Shown here: positions 17,478 to 25,029 of the stretch, in pieces
Layout of the letters: every line of letters begins with the position of its first letter
Numbering within the stretch: position 1 is the stretch's first letter
Origin: Natronorubrum tibetense GA33
GTDB taxonomy: Archaea > Halobacteriota > Halobacteria > Halobacteriales > Natrialbaceae
DNA: 64,000 nucleotides
Assembly: GCF_000383975.1 (NCBI RefSeq)
Contig: NZ_KB913017.1
Coordinates: 1,469,105-1,533,104, forward strand
Reading direction: 5' to 3'
Translations under genes and position numbers: made by a program
Notes under the pieces: generated by a model
Databases searched by the model: none
Told to the model about the DNA's origin: nothing
Seen by the model: the letters and a program-made list of their open reading frames with translations, nothing else

Positions 17478-18406
17478 TGAGTTACCTCCGTCCGGTTATC
17501 GGATGTGTACGCCATAAACAGGTCCTCGAGCGAGGATTCGTCCGTTGCGAAGTCCTCGATCGAGACGCCCTGTTGCTCGATCGTACGGAGAACGCTCGTC
17601 TTCGCCCGGTCCTCGCAGGTGACGACGAGCGTCGTGCCGTCTGCCGACACCTCCGAGACGCCGTCGACCGACTCGATGGTCTCGAGCGCCGCCGAGGAGT
17701 CCTCGGGTATTCGATCGACCTGCACCCGAAGCCGGGTCTGTTCCGGCATGGAATCGCGAAGGCCGTCGACGGTGTCTTCGGCGACCAGTTCTCTCTCTCG
17801 GAGGATGCCGACGCGGTCACAGATCGCCTCGACCTGGCCGAGAATGTGGCTCGAGAAGAAGACGGTCGCGCCGCGGGCGTTCTCCTCACGAATGATTTCG
17901 CGCATCTCTCGGGCCCCGTTCGGATCGAGTCCCGTCGAGGGTTCGTCCAGAATCAGCAGGTCGGGTTCGCCGACGAGCGCCGTCGCAAACATGAGTCGCT
18001 GGCTCATCCCCTTCGAGTAGCCGCCGGCTTTCTTGTCCGCCGCGTCGGCGATCCCGACCCGCTCGAGCAGGGCGTCCGGGTCGTCGTCCGCCCCCTTCGA
18101 GTCGATGGCGAACTCGACGTGTTTGCGGCCGGTCAGCCGGTCGTAGGTCTCGACGCCTTCCGGAAGGATGCCGGTTCGGGTTCGGATCTCGAGCGTGTCC
18201 TCGCGAGCGTCGAGACCGAAGACGCTCACCTCGCCCTCGGTCGGACGGATGAAATCGAGGAGCAGATTGATCGTCGTCGATTTGCCCGCGCCGTTCGGGC
18301 CGAGGAAGCCGTAAATCTCGCCGCGCTGGACGGTGAGATCGAGACCGTCGAGGGCCGTTTCGGCCCCGTATCGTTTCGTCGCGTTGGAGATATCGATAGC
18401 AGTCAC
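17474..18406 (-). CDS. ABC transporter ATP-binding protein (ABC-2 partner)
   Basis: A 310-residue ATPase. The Walker A loop is GPNGAGKST, the signature is YSKGMSQRL with Walker B LLILDEPSTGLDP, and the H-loop lies in VFFSSHILGQ. A C-terminal regulatory domain of about 90 residues follows, common in transporters of the NatA/CcmA type. Translation starts at a GTG at 18406. It is the first gene of the pair, and the AT-rich divergent region to its right contains the likely promoter. Confidence 0.93.
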   Translation of the reverse strand: MTAIDISNATKRYGAETALDGLDLTVQRGEIYGFLGPNGAGKSTTINLLLDFIRPTEGEVSVFGLDAREDTLEIRTRTGILPEGVETYDRLTGRKHVEFAIDSKGADDDPDALLERVGIADAADKKAGGYSKGMSQRLMFATALVGEPDLLILDEPSTGLDPNGAREMREIIREENARGATVFFSSHILGQVEAICDRVGILRERELVAEDTVDGLRDSMPEQTRLRVQVDRIPEDSSAALETIESVDGVSEVSADGTTLVVTCEDRAKTSVLRTIEQQGVSIEDFATDESSLEDLFMAYTSDNRTEVTQ

Positions 18407-18434
18407 GGTATTAATTATACCGATTTTAGCTCAA

Positions 18435-18446
18435 TATACATATAAG
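18435..18446. promoter_or_regulatory. Divergent TATA region
   Basis: TATACATATAAG lies about 30 nt from the GTG start of the ABC ATPase on the left and about 30 nt from the GTG at 18472 on the right. It can serve both directions. Confidence 0.5.
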
Positions 18447-18471
18447 TTTTCTCATCTAACAGTTTTGGCCA

Positions 18472-18727
18472 GTGAGCGGCCGGGCGAGCCACGCTCATCC
18501 TCGTCTCGACCGCGATCTTCCTGATCCTCTCGGTCGTCATCGGCTACTGGGTGTACAAGGATGCCTCGAAACGCGACAACAACGAGATCCTGTGGGCGAT
18601 CGGAACCGCCGGACTGACGTTTTTCACGTTCATCTTCGGGCTCGTGGCGCTCGTCGCCTACTTCATCATCCGCGGCGACGAGACGCCGGACGAGCCGACG
18701 GAAGCGGCGGCCGGCGGCGACTGGTAA
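18472..18727 (+). CDS. Small membrane protein with disrupted 5' end
   Basis: In the frame of 18488-18727 the translation is TLILVSTAIFLILSVVIGYW, then VYKDASKRDNNEILW, a second hydrophobic helix and an acidic tail ending GGDW. This is a credible two-helix protein like those beside phospholipase-D-type proteins in haloarchaea. However, the in-frame codons before it run back to a TGA at 18473-18475 without ATG, GTG or TTG. A GTG at 18472, well placed for the TATA region, opens MSGRAS in another frame. A one-base shift near 18487 would join them. This may be a real frameshift, a sequence error or an unusual start. Confidence 0.6.
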
Positions 18728-18764
18728 CGACTCGTCGACCGATCCAACACCCACTTCGATTCAC

Positions 18765-19193
18765 ATGCCACCAGCCAGCGACGAACTGAGCCGGACGGAG
18801 AGACGCGACCTGCTCGAGCGCGCCAACCGACAGAGTGCAACCATCGGCCAACAGCTCCCCGAGACGATCACCGTCGGCGACGACGAACTCCCCCTCGAGG
18901 AGTTCGTCATCGAGACGCGAAAGGTCGAGGGCATCCCGGACGACGTCCAGCCGCTGGTCAGGGAGACCGAACGCGAACTGACCGCCGAACGAAAACGGCT
19001 CGTCGAGCGACTCGAGTCGGCACCGATCAACCGTGAGGAAGCCGAGAAACTCGTCGAGATGATCGTCGGTATCGACCGCGCGAAGAGCGTCCTCCGGAGC
19101 CTGCGTCGAAAGCGGTTCGGTGCCGAAGCAAGCTCGGCCGCACTCGACGATCACGAGCGCTGGCTCGATTTTATGAGTTCGATTCGAGGGTAG
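18765..19193 (+). CDS. Conserved haloarchaeal protein, helical (DUF5788-like)
   Basis: A 142-residue hydrophilic protein. Helical, charged segments dominate (ELSRTERRDLLERANRQ, TERELTAERKRLVERLE, REEAEKLVEMIVGIDRAK), with a conserved-looking central IPDDVQPLVRETER. I recall this as a DUF5788-type family, unverified; no catalytic motif or signal peptide is visible. It sits 37 nt after the small membrane gene, possibly in one transcript, ahead of the MacB-type transporter pair. Confidence 0.7.
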   Translation: MPPASDELSRTERRDLLERANRQSATIGQQLPETITVGDDELPLEEFVIETRKVEGIPDDVQPLVRETERELTAERKRLVERLESAPINREEAEKLVEMIVGIDRAKSVLRSLRRKRFGAEASSAALDDHERWLDFMSSIRG

Positions 19194-19292
19194 TCTCCAC
19201 CGATTCGTCGGCCCGCGTCTCATCCCGGAATCGCAACCGGCGACTGTCTGGTTCGGCTGTACCTTTTTCGCAGGTGCTGCCGTTTACCACCT

Positions 19293-20150
19293 ATGGCGAC
19301 ATCGGGAACCGGAAACAAACCCGACACAGACGACACCGGCACGGCAGTCTCCCTGGAGAACGTCCGCAAGACCTACCAGCTCGGCGAGCCGGTTCACGCG
19401 TTAGACGGCGTTTCCCTCGATATCTCGCAGGGATCCTATACGGCGATTATGGGACCGAGCGGCTCCGGGAAGTCGACGCTGATGAACCTCGTCGGCTGCC
19501 TCGACACGCCGACGGAGGGGACAGTCGTCGTCGACGGGGCGGACGTGGCGACGCTCGACGACCGAGAACGGACGACCCTCCGCGGAACGACGGTCGGGTT
19601 CGTCTTCCAGACGTTCAACCTCATGCCACGGCTGACCGCCCTCGAGAACGTCGCCCTCCCGCAACTCTTCCAGAACGTCGGCCGCGGGGAGCGTCGCGAA
19701 CGGGCCCGCGAGTTGCTCGAGCGCGTCGGACTCGCCGATCGGGCCGACCACCTGCCGAACGAACTCTCGGGCGGCCAGCGCCAGCGCGTCGCGCTCGCCC
19801 GGGCGCTCGTCAACGACCCCGCCCTCGTCCTCGCCGACGAGCCGACGGGGAACCTGGACACGGACACCGAAGACGACATTCTCGAACTCTTCGCGGAATT
19901 CCACGGCAGCGGAACGACAATGATCGTCGTCACCCACGAGCGCCACGTCGCCGAGCGCGCCGAACGCATCGTCCACCTGTTAGACGGGAAGCTCGAGCGG
20001 ATCGAGGAACTCGGCAGCGCGAACGGTGCCGAACGCGACGACGTGGACGGTGGGGAACGTGAGGGCGGAAATAGTGCGGAACGCGACGGAACGGTCGGAG
20101 CGGACGACGGGTCCTCGAGTGCGAACGCTTCCGGCGGGGCGAGTCACTGA
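19293..20150 (+). CDS. ABC transporter ATP-binding protein, MacB/LolD type
   Basis: A 285-residue ATPase. Walker A is MGPSGSGKSTLMN, the Q-loop VFQTFNLMPRL, the signature LSGGQRQRVALARAL and Walker B LVLADEPTGNLD, all of the LolD/MacB subclass. After the H-loop (VVTHERHVAE) the C-terminus extends for some 65 residues as an acidic, Asn/Gly/Glu-rich tail without domain character. Its stop overlaps the next start by one base (TGATG at 20148-20152), so the permease is translationally coupled. Confidence 0.93.
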   Translation: MATSGTGNKPDTDDTGTAVSLENVRKTYQLGEPVHALDGVSLDISQGSYTAIMGPSGSGKSTLMNLVGCLDTPTEGTVVVDGADVATLDDRERTTLRGTTVGFVFQTFNLMPRLTALENVALPQLFQNVGRGERRERARELLERVGLADRADHLPNELSGGQRQRVALARALVNDPALVLADEPTGNLDTDTEDDILELFAEFHGSGTTMIVVTHERHVAERAERIVHLLDGKLERIEELGSANGAERDDVDGGEREGGNSAERDGTVGADDGSSSANASGGASH

Positions 20151-21496
20151 TGCGACCGACCGAGAGTCTACGGCTGGCCTGGCGATCGATTCGGGGCCAC
20201 AAACTGCGCTCGGCGCTGACGACGCTCGGCATCGTGATCGGTATCGCGGCCGTGATCGCGTTCGTTACGCTGGGGGCGAGCCTACAGGCGGGTATCATCG
20301 GGGATATCAGTCCCGACGACCAGCGCAACAGCTACGGCTGGGCCGCCGACCCCGACACCGAGGGCGGACCGCTCGCCGGCGCGCAACCGGTCTTTAGCCA
20401 GGACGACCTCGACGCGCTGGACGACGACGGAGATATCGACGCCGCCTACGGCTATATGCCGTTATCGACGCAAGCACTCGTCTACGAGGGAGAGATATCT
20501 CCCCAGAGCGACGCCCTCGTCGCTGCCGGGCCGCCCTACATCAGGGAGAGCACGCTCGAGGATGGCCGCCAGTTCGAGCAGGGCGAGCGCGAGGCCGTCG
20601 TCAACCCGGCCGTCGCCGGCCAGTTCGAGGAGGACCTCGAGGTCGGCGACGAGCTAACCATCGCGTTACAGGGCGGCCAGCAGACGACCGTCACCGTCGT
20701 CGGGATCACCGACAGCTCGGAAGGACTGAGCCCGTTCGAGGGGTTCGAACCGTCGCCGCGCGTCTACGTCCCGACGGACCCCTTCTACACCGAGGACGCT
20801 GCTGGAGCGGTTCCGGGTGGCGGTGGTGAGGGTGGTGACGGGGACGGTGCCGACGAAAACAGTGATGGCGGCGACGATGGGGACGAAAACGGGACCAATG
20901 ATCCCGACGGGCCCGACGACGCGCTCTTCCTCGCCATCGTCGTCGAGGCCGAATCGGCAGATGAGGCGGACATCGACCGCGCCCAGGAGAGTGCGATCGC
21001 CTACCTCGAAAGCGACGAATCCGACGCGAGCGAACTTCTGGGCGACGATCTCGAGATAACGCTGCAGACGAGCGCGGAGTTGCTCCAGCAACTCGAGGAC
21101 GTTCTCGACCTCTTACAGAACTTCATCGTCGGTATCGCAGCGATCTCGTTGCTGGTGGGATCGATCGGCATCGCGAACATCATGCTCGTCTCGGTGACCG
21201 AACGAACTCGCGAGATCGGGATTATGAAAGCCGTGGGGGCCCAGAACCGGGAGATTCTGGGACTGTTCCTCGCCGAGTCGGTGGTCCTCGGCATCGTCGG
21301 CGCGATCCTCGGGACGCTGCTCGGTCTCGTCACGGGCTATCTGGGCGCGTGGTATATCGACCTCCCGCTGATCTACCCCTACGAGTACGTCGCGCTCGCC
21401 ATCGCCGTCGGTGTACTCGTCGGGATCGCCGCCGGGCTGTATCCGGCGTGGCGAGCGGCCCGAACGGACCCGATCGACGCGCTCAGATACGAGTGA
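20150..21496 (+). CDS. ABC transporter permease, MacB/FtsX type
   Basis: A 448-residue permease. One helix near the N-terminus (TLGIVIGIAAVIAFVTLGASLQ) is followed by a large extracellular MacB-type domain and three C-terminal helices of the FtsX core (IVGIAAISLLVGSIGIANIM, the motif TERTREIGIMKAVGA, GAILGTLLGLVTGYLGAWY, ALAIAVGVLVGIAAGLYPAWRAARTDPI). The external domain contains an acidic Gly/Asp/Glu-rich insert at about residues 220-260. Such mechanotransmission systems act on lipoproteins, peptides or lipids at the cell surface; the target is unknown. Confidence 0.92.
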   Translation: MRPTESLRLAWRSIRGHKLRSALTTLGIVIGIAAVIAFVTLGASLQAGIIGDISPDDQRNSYGWAADPDTEGGPLAGAQPVFSQDDLDALDDDGDIDAAYGYMPLSTQALVYEGEISPQSDALVAAGPPYIRESTLEDGRQFEQGEREAVVNPAVAGQFEEDLEVGDELTIALQGGQQTTVTVVGITDSSEGLSPFEGFEPSPRVYVPTDPFYTEDAAGAVPGGGGEGGDGDGADENSDGGDDGDENGTNDPDGPDDALFLAIVVEAESADEADIDRAQESAIAYLESDESDASELLGDDLEITLQTSAELLQQLEDVLDLLQNFIVGIAAISLLVGSIGIANIMLVSVTERTREIGIMKAVGAQNREILGLFLAESVVLGIVGAILGTLLGLVTGYLGAWYIDLPLIYPYEYVALAIAVGVLVGIAAGLYPAWRAARTDPIDALRYE

Positions 21497-21528
21497 CAGT
21501 GACGCGGAACGCCGGCGAGGGAAGGAAC

Positions 21529-22074
21529 TCAGCGTCGGTCCCGTTCGGTATCGCGGTCGCGCCTCGAGTCACGTGCGTCGCGGCGGTCCATCTCTGGATC
21601 GAGTCTCCGTCGCGAATCCGACTGTGATCCGGACGAACGGGTCCGGGCGACTGATTCCGAGCGATCCGACGACAGCCCGATCGCCGCTCGCGTTCGAGCG
21701 TGCTGTCTCGGATACTCCTGGGCGAGATACGCCCCAAGATAGCCACCGAGCAAGGAGAGGCCGACGGTGTACAGAAACAGGAACGCCACGGCGGCGAGGA
21801 CGACGAATGCCACGAGCGCGAACCCCTCGAACGGGACCGCAGCGATCCCCATCCCGAACCCGAGCACCCCAAGTCCGAAGATCGCGAGACCGGCGAGCGG
21901 CAGGAACGTGATCGCTCCCGCCAGCGCGCCGACGATCGCTCCGTCGCGGGTGTCCGGTCCCTCGAGAAAGGCCGCGGCAGCACCACCGAGAACGGTCGAG
22001 AGCGGAATAAACGAGAGCACGACGCCGACGATGGCACCGATGAGCGCGTTGACGAGCGTCCGGCTGTTGACCAT
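21529..22074 (-). CDS. Four-helix membrane protein (DUF5518-like)
   Basis: A 181-residue protein starting MVNSRTLVNALIGAIVGVVL at 22074. About four hydrophobic segments rich in Gly and Ala fill residues 8-125, including LAGAITFLPLAGLAIFGLG and LYTVGLSLLGGYLGAYLA. The last 55 residues are a highly charged Arg/Asp/Ser tail ending RDRDTERDRR, unusual for its basic content among acidic neighbours. The function is unknown. The frame is open another 72 nt upstream without family-like sequence. Confidence 0.75.
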   Translation of the reverse strand: MVNSRTLVNALIGAIVGVVLSFIPLSTVLGGAAAAFLEGPDTRDGAIVGALAGAITFLPLAGLAIFGLGVLGFGMGIAAVPFEGFALVAFVVLAAVAFLFLYTVGLSLLGGYLGAYLAQEYPRQHARTRAAIGLSSDRSESVARTRSSGSQSDSRRRLDPEMDRRDARDSRRDRDTERDRR

Positions 22075-22161
22075 ACCGAACGAACGACGGGGACGGAGAA
22101 AAATAACGGTGGTCGGACGAATGGGGGGAGTCCCCGTCCGCAACACCGGCCGGCGGGTGAA

Positions 22162-23292
22162 TCAATCGTCGGCCGGTCGCGATCCGGATTCCTCCGGCGA
22201 CGTCATCGTGGTCTCGGTACCGGATCTAGACGCCGCGTCCTCGCCCGGTGGCTCCTCGAGGTCGGCTTCGACGATCTCGGAGAAGGTCGCGTCCCCGTTG
22301 ACTTCGTCGGCAAGCAGGTCGACGGCTTCGACGAAAACCGCGACGATCAGCGGTCCGACGACGATCCCGATCGGCCCGAGCGTAAAAAGCCCGCCGGTGA
22401 AGCCGACGAAGTAGAGGCTGCCGGGAAGCCCGGCGGAGCGGTGGGCGAGGCGCGGCCGGATGCCAATATCGGGGAACCAGGCAACGAGGGTGATGCCGAG
22501 AACGCCGACGAGTACAGCCGCGGTGAGTTCGCCCGCCGCGACGTGATAGAGCGCGATCGGTGCGATGAGCAGGCTCGGCCCGATAATCGGGACGAACTGG
22601 AGGATCGCGGCGATGATCGCGAGCGTAAAGGCCGCCTCGTAGCCCAGCAGCGAGAACAGCGGGTAGCCGATGAGCAGCGTGGCGAGGGATGTCGCGAGCT
22701 GCAGGACGTAGATCGCGTACAGCGTCTCGCGCGTGCGTTCGGCAAGCGCGTAGATAATATCTCGATACTCGTGTGGAACCGGAGCGATGGCCGCCCGGCC
22801 GGCCGCATCACCCTTGAGCACGAGCGCGAACAGCAGGATAACGAACAGCGCGAACTTGATCGCGAGCACCGGCAGTGCCGAGGCGAAGGAGACGGCGGCC
22901 CCGCTCAAGAAGTCGAGTGCGACGGACTGTACTTCGGCGACCTCGACCGTGTACGCCATGCCGAGCGCCTCGATCGGGACTTCCTGTGGAATCCCCTCGA
23001 TCACACCGATCACCTGATCGATCCGGAAATAGAGCGTGACGGCGATCGGTGCGAACACTGCAACGGCGCTGACAAAGCCGATCAGCGTCGCCCCGACGGC
23101 CGCCAGCCACTCCGAGAGTCCGCGTCTGACCAGCCAGGCCTGTACCGGCATCAGCACGTACGCCACCGTCAGTGCGAAAAGAATCGTCCCGAGAACCTCG
23201 AGTAAGATCGCACCCGTGACGAGTCCGAGTAGCGCGACGATACCGGCGAGCACGTACCGGCGGTTTCTGGGTGCAGTGGCGTTCGATGTCAC
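22162..23292 (-). CDS. AI-2E-family transporter
   Basis: A 376-residue membrane protein of the AI-2E (formerly PerM) family. The N-terminal pair of helices (YVLAGIVALLGLVTGAILLEVLGTILFALTVAYVLMP) and the C-terminal core LLIGYPLFSLLGYEAAFTLAIIAAILQFVPIIGPSLL...FTLGPIGIVVGPLIVAVF are diagnostic. Members include Na+/H+ antiporters and proposed signal exporters, so the substrate is open. Translation starts at a GTG at 23292. The acidic C-terminal 45 residues look disordered. It is separated from the divergent lipoprotein gene by 117 nt. Confidence 0.9.
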   Translation of the reverse strand: MTSNATAPRNRRYVLAGIVALLGLVTGAILLEVLGTILFALTVAYVLMPVQAWLVRRGLSEWLAAVGATLIGFVSAVAVFAPIAVTLYFRIDQVIGVIEGIPQEVPIEALGMAYTVEVAEVQSVALDFLSGAAVSFASALPVLAIKFALFVILLFALVLKGDAAGRAAIAPVPHEYRDIIYALAERTRETLYAIYVLQLATSLATLLIGYPLFSLLGYEAAFTLAIIAAILQFVPIIGPSLLIAPIALYHVAAGELTAAVLVGVLGITLVAWFPDIGIRPRLAHRSAGLPGSLYFVGFTGGLFTLGPIGIVVGPLIVAVFVEAVDLLADEVNGDATFSEIVEADLEEPPGEDAASRSGTETTMTSPEESGSRPADD

Positions 23293-23409
23293 AGCTATGG
23301 CTTACACTGCGGGAGCAAAACCTTTCGGATCGGGAGAAATTCCGAAAACATGTACGATCAATTAGACGTTGGGAACGAGACTTACGTCTTCACGACGTAC
23401 CCCCACCGA

Positions 23410-24546
23410 ATGAAACGGCGGACGGTCGTGCGGACCATCGGCGTCGGAACGGGGACAGCCGTCGGTCTCGCCGGCTGTCTAACCCGCAACGGCGACGATG
23501 ACCCGCCGAACGGCGACGAAGACGGCGATCCCGAACCCGACGAACCCGATTACGAGGGCACCCTCCGGATCGCCACCTACGGCTCGATGGTTACGGGCCA
23601 GAACCCGGCCGGGCCGTGGCTCGAGGAAACGTTCGTCGAGGAGTATCCCGACGCTGAACTCGAGTGGGTCGTCCCGAACACGGGTCTCCAGCACTACATC
23701 CGGCGGGGCGAGTACGACGCCGATATCGACGTCGACGTGCTCTTCGGGTTCACCGTTGGCGACCTAGCACGGATCGATGACCGGATCGGCGACGGAGGCC
23801 TTCTCCGTGAACTCAATCTCGAGCGAATCGACGGCCACGAACGAATCCGGGACGACCTCGCACTCGGAGATCCGCACAATCGTTCGCTGACCTACGATAC
23901 GGGCTACGTCAGCCTCGTCTACGACGAAACCGAAGTCGGGCCAGTCGACGGGTTCGACGACCTGCTCGGGTCGGCCTACGAGAACGACCTGCTGGCCCAA
24001 CATCCCGTCACCTCGAATCCAGGGCAGGCGTTCCTGCTGTGGACGATCCAGTCGGCCGACGCGGAGACCGCCTTCGAGTACTGGGAGGAACTCCTCGCGA
24101 ACGGCGTTCAGGTTCACGACTCCTGGAGCGACGCCTACTACGGTGCGTACCTCGAGGCCGAGCGGCCAATGGTCGTCTCCTACTCGACCGATCCGCTATT
24201 CGCGGCCACGGAAAGCTACGAGCCCGAACGCCACCGTGTCGCGTTCCCGAACGACGAAGGGTACGCCGTTCCCGAGGGGGTGGGAATTTTCGAAACGAGC
24301 GAGGAGCCCGATCTGGCCTACGCGTTTCTCGAACATGTACTCTCGCCAGAGATACAGCTGGAACTCGCCCGGCGGAACGTCCAGTTTCCGGCCGTCGAAG
24401 ATGTCACCCTCCCACCGGAGTTCGGCGAAGCCGCCCGTCAACCCACTGAGTCGGTGACGACGAGTTACACCGAACTTCGGGGCCACTTCGACCAGTGGCT
24501 CGATGACTGGACGGAACGGTTCGGGGACCGCTTCGAGGACCAGTAG
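23410..24546 (+). CDS. Thiamine-type ABC substrate-binding lipoprotein
   Basis: A 378-residue exported protein starting MKRRTVVRTIGVGTGTAVGL, with lipobox LAGC and an acidic linker. The mature part is a periplasmic-binding-protein fold of the ThiB/iron-binding family: LRIATYGSMVTGQN, VPNTGLQHYIRRGE, DVLFGFTVGDLARI, YDTGYVSLVYDE, DLLGSAY, ...YYGAYLEAERPMVVSYSTDP. The best family fit is thiamine or a phosphate ester of it. No permease or ATPase is next to it and no TPP riboswitch was seen. I prefer 23410 over the frame start 60 nt upstream, because the signal peptide begins there. Confidence 0.82.
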   Translation: MKRRTVVRTIGVGTGTAVGLAGCLTRNGDDDPPNGDEDGDPEPDEPDYEGTLRIATYGSMVTGQNPAGPWLEETFVEEYPDAELEWVVPNTGLQHYIRRGEYDADIDVDVLFGFTVGDLARIDDRIGDGGLLRELNLERIDGHERIRDDLALGDPHNRSLTYDTGYVSLVYDETEVGPVDGFDDLLGSAYENDLLAQHPVTSNPGQAFLLWTIQSADAETAFEYWEELLANGVQVHDSWSDAYYGAYLEAERPMVVSYSTDPLFAATESYEPERHRVAFPNDEGYAVPEGVGIFETSEEPDLAYAFLEHVLSPEIQLELARRNVQFPAVEDVTLPPEFGEAARQPTESVTTSYTELRGHFDQWLDDWTERFGDRFEDQ

Positions 24547-24700
24547 CGACCCTGTCGCCCCTTCACAATCGTTCCCTCGGACTGGGAACTGGCACATTCA
24601 CTAAAGTACGATAGCGACGGAGTGGACGACATCCGAGCGGTGTTCGACCACCGAACCAACGACCGATCGGTGGCTCGAACGAGGGACTCAGCGATCGACC

Positions 24701-25012
24701 ATGGACGAATACACACTCCTCATCGCCGGCGCGAACACCGCGACGTTGCTCACCGGTGGCGCCGTTGCAGCGCTCGCGTACCGTGCGTTTCGACGAACGG
24801 GCTCCGCCGCACTACGTGCGGTCGCGCTCGGCTTCAGCTTCATCGTCGCCGGCTCGGTTGGCGGCGCCATCGCCCACCTCGTCGGCGGCAACGTGGCGCT
24901 CGGCGTGACGATCCAGAGTGCGTTCACTGCGGGTGGGTTCGCAATCCTGCTGTACTCGCTGTACGCCGAGACGTCCGTGACGAGGACGGTAACAATCCAC
25001 CAATCCGACTGA
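24701..25012 (+). CDS. Three-helix membrane protein (DUF7521-like)
   Basis: A 103-residue protein with three or four hydrophobic segments (LLIAGANTATLLTGGAVAALAYRAF, ALGFSFIVAGSVGGAIAHLVG, TIQSAFTAGGFAILLYSLYAE) and short polar ends. This pattern is common in haloarchaeal families that sit beside winged-helix regulators, but no regulator is adjacent here. Function unknown. It runs convergent with the helicase gene, separated by 17 nt. Confidence 0.75.
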   Translation: MDEYTLLIAGANTATLLTGGAVAALAYRAFRRTGSAALRAVALGFSFIVAGSVGGAIAHLVGGNVALGVTIQSAFTAGGFAILLYSLYAETSVTRTVTIHQSD

Positions 25013-25029
25013 CGGCAACCCGCGAATAG

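Noticed and set aside
21700-23205. 501-codon open frame on the plus strand
   Set aside because: Antisense to two membrane-protein genes; the charged translation is the mirror of hydrophobic codons.
23293-23409. TPP riboswitch upstream of the thiamine-type binding protein
   Set aside because: I looked for the conserved CUGAGA and ACCUGA segments and did not find them.
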